Positions 17,176-21,990 of a stretch of DNA of 21,990 bases are shown piece after piece. Source of the DNA: JAGOEX01 sp964630905 (GTDB taxonomy: Bacteria; UBP6; UBA1177). A model generated the notes under the pieces. The model was not told the DNA's origin. It ran no database searches and worked only from the letters and a program-made list of their open reading frames with translations. The stretch's first letter is position 1. Each line of letters opens with the position of its first letter. Where the stretch lies: contig CAZVWR010000055.1 of assembly GCA_964630905.1 (NCBI GenBank), positions 1 through 21,990 on the forward strand, read 5' to 3'. The position numbers and the translations under genes were made by a program.

Positions 17176-19263
17176 TTGAGCAGGATATATATTTCTTCGG
17201 ACAAACCTTTAAGACCAAAAATTATTCCCGTAATTGATGTTTACGACATTCCGCATCTGACCGATGAAGAGTCTGCCAGATACCGCGAACTCAAAAAGAT
17301 CGTAAAAAACATCAAAGCTCATGAAAACAGTACAAATCCGGAAATTACAGGCAATCTCGAAAATTTTTACAGAACTCAGCTTAATCCGATGCAGTGTGAA
17401 GCGGTTTTTCAACTTGTTGGGGCAATACTCGTCATTGCAGGGGCAGGAAGCGGAAAAACAAGGACGATCGTCCACCGTGTTGCCTATATGCTGCAAAAAG
17501 GAATAGATCCTCAATCAATTCTGCTACTTACATTTACCCGCCGTGCATCGGGAGAGATGATAAAAAGGGTTAATGAACTTACAAATGCTGAAACTGCCGA
17601 CAAAATTACCGCAGGAACTTTTCACAGTTTTGCCAATATGATGCTTCGAAGATTTGGCAGATATGCTGGTATTGAGCCGGGGTTCACGATCTGTGACACT
17701 GTTGATTCGGCTGATATTATTGATCTCATTAAAAATGATCTCGATATAAAAAAAAGATCCCGTCCGTTCCCTAAAAAAGCAACTGTTTTTGAAATTATCA
17801 GCCGATGCCGCAATCATAACCGTCCAATCGGGGAGATTCTTGACTCTCAATATCCAAAATATCTTGAATTTGCTGAAGATATTGTAAAAATTGCCGCAAA
17901 ATATTCTGAATATAAAAAAGCGAAAAATGTGCTGGATTACGATGATCTTCTTGAACGGTTCCTTGAGTTACTTATCACAAATTCTGAGGTAAGAGAAAGG
18001 ATTCAGTCAAAGTACCGTTTTGTGATGGTTGACGAATATCAGGACACTAACACTTTCCAAGGTCAAATCGCTGATATCATTGCAAAAGAACATGGAAATA
18101 TTCTTGTTGTCGGTGATGATCTTCAGAGCATTTACGCTTTCAGAGGGGCAAATTTTGAGAACATTCTGCGGTTTCCTCAAAACTGGCCGGAGTGTCGGGT
18201 CATTAAGCTTGAGCAGAATTACCGCTCGATCAGAGAACTGCTCGATTTCACTAATAATATCGTTGAAAACTGCTATGCCGCATATAACAAGGTTCTTTTT
18301 TCAGAAATGTCGGGGGCGGTCAAACCGCTTGTGAAAAGGGCGATTGATGCTGAATCTGAAGCGGTTTTTGTTGCTGAAAAGATCGAAGAGGCGCTTGAAA
18401 ATATAGAACCGGATGAGATCGCAGTTCTATACCGCTCCGGTTTTCACGGCAATTTCATTCAGGCGGAACTGTTAAAAAGAGGAATAGATTTCGCAGTTTA
18501 CGGTGGGATAAAGTTCATTGAAAGGCGCCATGTCAAAGATGTTTTAAGCTATGCAAAAATGATTGAAAATCCGAAAGACGCTGTGGCGTTAAACAGAATT
18601 CTAAAGCTCATTCCGGGGATTGGTTCAGGGACTGCCGCCCGAATTGTCGAGTCAGTTGTTCAAAATGGTTTCATTGAAGCTGAAACCCACAAAAAGAAGA
18701 AATATTACGAAGAGATAAAGAAGCTGTTTTCACTAATCAGTTCAATAACTGAGGAAAAACCCGATGTGCTTAAAACTGTGAGAATTATTACCGATTTTTA
18801 TGCACCGATCCTTAAAACGATAGAAAGTGACTTTGAAGAACGGCTTAGAGACATTGATGTTCTTATCCAGATCGCAAAAAATTACAGATCGCTTGAAAAA
18901 TTCCTCACCGATTTTGCACTTGACCCGCCGTCAACTCAGATCAATATGCTTGCTACACCAGTTGATGCAGCTCAAATCAGCAAAAAAGTCATCCTCTCAA
19001 CAGTTCACAGCGCAAAAGGGCTTGAATGGAACACAGTTTTTGTCGTTCATCTCCTTGACGGATGCTTCCCGTCAGAAAGATCGCTGAAAAGAATTGATGA
19101 CCTTGAAGAAGAACGACGGCTTTTTTATGTCGCCTGCTCCAGAGCAAAGGAAAACTTATATCTCACCTTCCCCAACACGCTTTCATTCTACGGAGGAAAT
19201 CTTAACCTCCCAAGCAGATTCATCGCCGAAATTAATTCAAAGTTTTATGATATATTGAGGTGA
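17176..19263 (+). CDS. UvrD/Rep/PcrA-type superfamily 1 DNA helicase
   Basis: This is a 695-residue ATP-dependent 3'-5' DNA helicase. The Q-motif is LNPMQCEAV (69-77), Walker A is AGAGSGKT (88-95), motif Ia region TFTRRASGEM, motif II VDEYQDTN (about 285-292), motif III VGDDLQSIYAFRGA (312-325), motif IV LEQNYRS, motif V HSAKGLEW (611-618) and motif VI RRLFYVACSRAKE (647-659). All SF1A motifs look intact. An unusual N-terminal extension of about 65 residues precedes the Q-motif. There is no nuclease domain, and the protein is close to Rep/PcrA in size but ends soon after motif VI, so the usual C-terminal tail is short or absent. The start is TTG at 17176 with an AAAGG-like SD inside the phosphatase end. 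Repair or replication restart is the likely role; I cannot separate UvrD, Rep and PcrA by sight. Confidence 0.92.
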   Translation: MSRIYISSDKPLRPKIIPVIDVYDIPHLTDEESARYRELKKIVKNIKAHENSTNPEITGNLENFYRTQLNPMQCEAVFQLVGAILVIAGAGSGKTRTIVHRVAYMLQKGIDPQSILLLTFTRRASGEMIKRVNELTNAETADKITAGTFHSFANMMLRRFGRYAGIEPGFTICDTVDSADIIDLIKNDLDIKKRSRPFPKKATVFEIISRCRNHNRPIGEILDSQYPKYLEFAEDIVKIAAKYSEYKKAKNVLDYDDLLERFLELLITNSEVRERIQSKYRFVMVDEYQDTNTFQGQIADIIAKEHGNILVVGDDLQSIYAFRGANFENILRFPQNWPECRVIKLEQNYRSIRELLDFTNNIVENCYAAYNKVLFSEMSGAVKPLVKRAIDAESEAVFVAEKIEEALENIEPDEIAVLYRSGFHGNFIQAELLKRGIDFAVYGGIKFIERRHVKDVLSYAKMIENPKDAVALNRILKLIPGIGSGTAARIVESVVQNGFIEAETHKKKKYYEEIKKLFSLISSITEEKPDVLKTVRIITDFYAPILKTIESDFEERLRDIDVLIQIAKNYRSLEKFLTDFALDPPSTQINMLATPVDAAQISKKVILSTVHSAKGLEWNTVFVVHLLDGCFPSERSLKRIDDLEEERRLFYVACSRAKENLYLTFPNTLSFYGGNLNLPSRFIAEINSKFYDILR

Positions 19264-19271
19264 ATTTTCAT

Positions 19272-19299
19272 TTGACAATCAATTTTTATAAAGTATAAT
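19272..19299 (+). promoter_or_regulatory. Perfect consensus promoter for the DUF4160/DUF2442 pair
   Basis: TTGACA (19272-19277) and TATAAT (19294-19299) are both perfect, spaced 16 bases apart. They sit right after the helicase stop and give a leader of about 20 bases with the SD AGGAGG (19315-19320) before the ATG at 19326. This is the strongest promoter seen in the window. Confidence 0.8.
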
Positions 19300-19325
19300 T
19301 CGACAGGTTTTTTCAGGAGGGATAA

Positions 19326-19580
19326 ATGCCTGTTATAGCAAGATTTTATGGAATTGTTGTTAAGATCTTTTTTTTCAAATCTGAACACAATCCTCCCCAT
19401 TTTCATGCGATTTACGGCGAATATTCCGGCATTTTTAACATAAACACTCTGGAAATGATGGAAGGAGATCTTCCTAATGAAGCAAAACGGCTTATCAAGA
19501 AATGGGCTGAAAATTATCGTAATGAATTAATCGAGATCTGGAATTCTCAGAATTTCAGGGAGTTGCCATGGAAGGAATAA
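19326..19580 (+). CDS. DUF4160-family small protein
   Basis: The product has 84 residues. The start MPVIARFYGIVVKIFF and the motif HNPPHFHAIYGEY (about 21-33), then an NINTLEMMEGDLP-like strand and the helix KRLIKKWAENYRNELIEIW, match the DUF4160 family pattern. No signal peptide or membrane segment. It overlaps the following DUF2442 gene by 13 bases in another frame, as is typical for this pair, and is expressed from a perfect promoter. Function is unproven; the pairing and size suggest a toxin-antitoxin-like system, but this is inference. The conserved His residues in HxPPHFHA could be metal-binding or catalytic. Confidence 0.8.
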   Translation: MPVIARFYGIVVKIFFFKSEHNPPHFHAIYGEYSGIFNINTLEMMEGDLPNEAKRLIKKWAENYRNELIEIWNSQNFRELPWKE

Positions 19581-19855
19581 AAAAACATCCTAAGATAATT
19601 GACCTCAAAATTCTTGAAGAGTTTGAAATTATTGCAGTTTTTAGTGACGGCTCTGTTAAAAGATTTGATTTCAAACCGTTACTTAAAGAAGGTGTGTACA
19701 AAGATCTTTCAAATCCGTCGTTTTTCAAGATGGCAAAAATTGATGTAGGCGGATATGGAATTTCGTGGAGTGATCTTGTTGATATTGATTCTAACGATAT
19801 ATGGGTTCTTGGAGAACCTGTTCCTGAATATAATCCTAAAAAGAAAGATCAATAA
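19568..19855 (+). CDS. DUF2442-family small protein
   Basis: The product has 95 residues. Visible family features are FSDGSVKRFDFKPLLKEGVY (about 30-49), a loop ending SFFKMAKIDVGG, and a YGISWSDLVDIDSNDIW segment (about 63-80). Its ATG at 19568 lies inside the preceding gene, with an AGGGAG SD six bases upstream, so translation is coupled. The last residues are Lys-rich. Likely the partner of the DUF4160 protein; its role is not proven. It could act as an antitoxin or as a regulator that forms a stable complex. Confidence 0.8.
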   Translation: MEGIKKHPKIIDLKILEEFEIIAVFSDGSVKRFDFKPLLKEGVYKDLSNPSFFKMAKIDVGGYGISWSDLVDIDSNDIWVLGEPVPEYNPKKKDQ

Positions 19856-19867
19856 AAGTCACCTTTA

Positions 19868-19888
19868 CAAAAGCAGCCCTACCCTGCT
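19868..19888 (-). terminator. Weak intrinsic terminator of the formiminotransferase-cyclodeaminase gene
   Basis: On the minus strand AGCAG-GGTAGGG-CTGCT is followed by TTTT, overlapping the stop codon (19879-19881). A five-base stem and short T-run make this a marginal terminator; it could also serve the convergent DUF pair. Confidence 0.35.
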
Positions 19889-21570
19889 ATCTTTTTCTCA
19901 ACGATTTCAAGGATCTCGTTGACTTTTGCATCAAGAGTTGAAAGGATTAAATTCATTTTGCTGACTGTTTCGATGTGGAACGGATCTTCTTTTTTGAAGT
20001 TCATGAGGTTGATCTTCACATTGAGAGCGGCCCCTTTGACTCCCGATTCAACCAGAAGCGCCCCGACTCCCGCATCACTGACTGCATTTGAATTCCCTCT
20101 TTCTCCGACCGCTTTGAGTGCAGGAAGCAATTCAGCAATCTTTTCAAGCACTTTCAAAGGAATTGAGATCGCATATTTATTTGCTTCATACATTCTGGCA
20201 TCGGCATTTTCAATTTCTGTCGCATCTCCCCCTTTTTTAGCGGCATTCTGAGCTTTCATCGCATCCATCATTATATTGAAAGCATTGGTGTCTTCGTCAA
20301 TTAAATGGAGCAGTTCCGCTTTTTTCACCTGCATATTCTTAGCAATTTCATTCATTTCGCCGTTATACTGCTTATACCCTTTTTTGTTGTATGTTAGGTT
20401 GGCAACCATGCTTCCCAATGATGCGGCAAGAGATCCGCAAAGTGCGGCAACAGATCCGCCTCCCGGAGCCGGAGCGTCACTTGCAAGAAGATCGTTAAAC
20501 TCTGTCACGGTCTTATCAGCAAGCCCCTTGCTCTCTTTCACCATATACTCAATTATCTTCTCTTCGGGCTTGAACTTTACAACATCGCTAAGTCCAAGAG
20601 ACTGTTCAGCAATTTTAATCAGTTCTGCTTCACTTTGACCTGCACAGCTATCAGCTTTTTCAAGATAGTGGATCCCTGCCTGAATAAGTGCCTCTTTCGG
20701 AACCACACCCACAATTTCACTGCCTGTTATGCGAAGTCCTTTCTCTTCAGCAAGTTTTGAAGCGGCATCAAAAACATGGTGCATATTTGTCACATGATAG
20801 TTGGTAAGATTTATTGATATCTGCGCTCTTTTGAAATCATCTACATACCATCCGATCGCCTTGCAGTTCTTGAAAAGCCCCGGATTCATTACCGGTTTTC
20901 CTGATTCATCAAGAAGCGGCTTATCGTTTTCATCTTTTTTCGGATATCCCTGTTCACGAAGCCTGAGAGCTATCGCATTCGCTTTTTTTGCATTGGTCGT
21001 ATTGAGATTCAGGTTGTAGGCAATGAGAAAATCTCTTGCTGAAACCGCTGTCGCCCCTTTTGCCGGTTTAAATTCAGCAGGACCGAAATCGGGCTTCCAT
21101 GCCGGATCTTTAAGTTTCGCTTCAAGCCCTTCATATTCACCAGCTCTCACTTTTGCAAGGTTCTTTCTTTCTTTACTTGTTGCCGCATATTCATAAAAAT
21201 ATATAGGAAAATCAAGCTCTTCGCCAAGTCTTTTCCCAAGTTTGTGAGCAAAACCGACACAGTCATCCATCGTCACACCGCTAACCGGAATTATCGGACA
21301 TACATCACACGCTCCAAACCTCGGATGAGCACCCTTGTGCTTTCTCATGTCAATAAGTTCGTGACTCTTTTTTACCGCCTGAAATGCCGCTTCCATAACC
21401 GCTTCCGGCTCGCCCACCATAGTCACAACCGTTCTATTTGTGTCATATCCCGGATCAACATCAAGGAGCTTAACACCCTTAACTTTTTTAATTTCAGCAG
21501 TGATCTTATCAATCACGCTCAGATCTCTTCCCTCTGAAAAATTCGGAACACATTCGATAATTTTAGACAT
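19879..21570 (-). CDS. ftcD: Bifunctional glutamate formiminotransferase / formiminotetrahydrofolate cyclodeaminase
   Basis: This 563-residue cytoplasmic enzyme, human FTCD-like, transfers the formimino group from formiminoglutamate to tetrahydrofolate and then releases ammonia to give 5,10-methenyl-THF. It joins histidine degradation to one-carbon metabolism. Residues 1-180 form the transferase N-domain (ECVPNFSEG at 6-14; HKGAHPRFGACDVCP at 78-92, with His82 matching the catalytic His82 of the human enzyme). Residues 181-335 are the intermediate domain (IGWYVDDFKRAQISINL). About 350-555 is the cyclodeaminase domain (APAPGGGSVAALCGSLAASL). Length is near the 541 of human FTCD; an insertion of about 15 residues after LREQGYPKK accounts for much of the excess. 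The SD AGGAGCAGG is upstream of the ATG at 21570. No other histidine-pathway gene is in view. Confidence 0.95.
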   Translation of the reverse strand: MSKIIECVPNFSEGRDLSVIDKITAEIKKVKGVKLLDVDPGYDTNRTVVTMVGEPEAVMEAAFQAVKKSHELIDMRKHKGAHPRFGACDVCPIIPVSGVTMDDCVGFAHKLGKRLGEELDFPIYFYEYAATSKERKNLAKVRAGEYEGLEAKLKDPAWKPDFGPAEFKPAKGATAVSARDFLIAYNLNLNTTNAKKANAIALRLREQGYPKKDENDKPLLDESGKPVMNPGLFKNCKAIGWYVDDFKRAQISINLTNYHVTNMHHVFDAASKLAEEKGLRITGSEIVGVVPKEALIQAGIHYLEKADSCAGQSEAELIKIAEQSLGLSDVVKFKPEEKIIEYMVKESKGLADKTVTEFNDLLASDAPAPGGGSVAALCGSLAASLGSMVANLTYNKKGYKQYNGEMNEIAKNMQVKKAELLHLIDEDTNAFNIMMDAMKAQNAAKKGGDATEIENADARMYEANKYAISIPLKVLEKIAELLPALKAVGERGNSNAVSDAGVGALLVESGVKGAALNVKINLMNFKKEDPFHIETVSKMNLILSTLDAKVNEILEIVEKKIAG

Positions 21571-21722
21571 AACCTGCTCCTATAAAAAAAATAAAAAACT
21601 CAATTTCCGCAAGAGAGTATAAATCAAATAAAAAAGTGTCAAGATTTTCGTATAACTCATGAATCTTGCAATAAGCCGCAATATAAGTAAAAATAATGCG
21701 TGTTGATAAGATGGAGTTAGAG
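21571..21722. other. Divergent intergenic region, ftcD and asparaginase
   Basis: This 152-base AT-rich gap between divergent starts holds the ftcD promoter (21614-21642) and long A/T runs near the ftcD SD. For the asparaginase I see only poor -35/-10 candidates (TTGCAA near 21666), so no promoter is called on that side. Confidence 0.55.
21614..21642 (-). promoter_or_regulatory. Promoter of ftcD
   Basis: On the minus strand a perfect TTGACA (21637-21642) is followed after 17 bases by TACTCT (21614-21619; 3 of 6). It has the same architecture as the barrel operon promoter. Confidence 0.6.
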
Positions 21723-21990
21723 ATGAACGCAAAGAAGAGGATACTGATAGTTCACACGGGCGGAACTTTCGTGATGGAATCAAATGAGCAGGGACAGCTC
21801 AAGCCGGGTGATTATGCTTTTGACTATATTGACCACACAATACATGCTCTTTTTGATGCTGAAATAGTTCAGACACGGCTTTTAAACATTGATTCATCAC
21901 TTTTCAGGCCTATCCACTGGGTTGAGATCGCAGAAAACATTTACAAGCAGTATGACAACTTTGACGGTTTTGTGATAATTCACGGAACTG
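21723..21990 (+). CDS. L-asparaginase, N-terminal part (cut by window edge)
   Basis: The first 89 residues are visible. The N-terminus IVHTGGTFVM contains the TGGT motif with the nucleophilic Thr typical of asparaginases. Downstream DSSLFRPIHWVEIAENIY and the final VIIHGT (continuing beyond the edge, where HGTDT is expected) match the second conserved motif. This resembles cytoplasmic type I-like asparaginase, with no signal peptide. The start is ATG 21723, with GGAG seven bases upstream. In-frame ATGs at 21711 and 21696 are possible but less well placed. It hydrolyses asparagine to aspartate and ammonia. Divergent from ftcD, another ammonia-releasing amino-acid enzyme. Confidence 0.85.
   Translation, partial: MNAKKRILIVHTGGTFVMESNEQGQLKPGDYAFDYIDHTIHALFDAEIVQTRLLNIDSSLFRPIHWVEIAENIYKQYDNFDGFVIIHGT

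Noticed and set aside
17176..19855. A defence island (helicase plus DUF pair)
   Set aside because: The helicase has ordinary UvrD/Rep motifs and sits in a run with a lipoprotein and a phosphatase. No nuclease, methylase, reverse transcriptase or mobile element marks a defence locus.
21660..21700. A promoter for the asparaginase gene
   Set aside because: TTGCAA near 21666 has no -10 at suitable spacing, and the other A/T-rich matches are not better than chance in this composition.

Overview
The window is an AT-rich bacterial chromosome segment with no rRNA or tRNA gene, insertion sequence, integrase or CRISPR array that I can see. It suggests a Gram-negative, diderm, probably anaerobic or facultative bacterium. 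It encodes several secreted lipoproteins with acidic or Gly-Asp/Asn-Thr/Ser linkers, an outer-membrane beta-barrel with large TPR partners, and an ETF with features of the electron-bifurcating type. The lipoprotein style and the TPR/barrel set resemble delta-proteobacterial or Myxococcota-like lineages. This placement is an inference from gene style, not a phylogeny.

Left part (1-6200, minus strand): a three-gene operon runs leftward from a good sigma70-type promoter. It encodes an outer-membrane beta-barrel, a TPR lipoprotein and a very large TPR protein that leaves the window. Size, order and style recall the GltB/GltC/GltD(AgmU) part of the Myxococcus gliding/envelope machinery. Next (6312-8918, minus) is a mosaic surface lipoprotein with four Cys-rich modules and 37 consecutive Gly-X-Y triplets, under its own promoter.

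Middle (9006-12562, minus): a compact etfB-etfA-acyl-CoA dehydrogenase operon with abutting or overlapping genes. A perfect inverted repeat lies between its -10 box and SD, where a repressor could act. It is a fatty-acyl-CoA or related acyl-CoA oxidation/reduction unit.

Right part (12704-19855, plus strand): a nine-TM membrane protein with a C-terminal alpha/alpha-toroid-like domain carrying a DxDD motif; a beta-helix lipoprotein; a CX5R protein phosphatase; a UvrD/Rep-type helicase; and a DUF4160/DUF2442 pair under a perfect consensus promoter. The pair looks like a small toxin-antitoxin-type or accessory module.

Right edge: a bifunctional formiminotransferase-cyclodeaminase (minus; histidine degradation into one-carbon folate) is divergent from the start of an L-asparaginase (plus, cut by the window end). 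Both point to amino-acid catabolism releasing ammonia and glutamate or aspartate. Genes are tightly packed and the largest gap is about 190 bases. Start sites were chosen from ribosome-binding sites where the longest reading frame began inside the SD.
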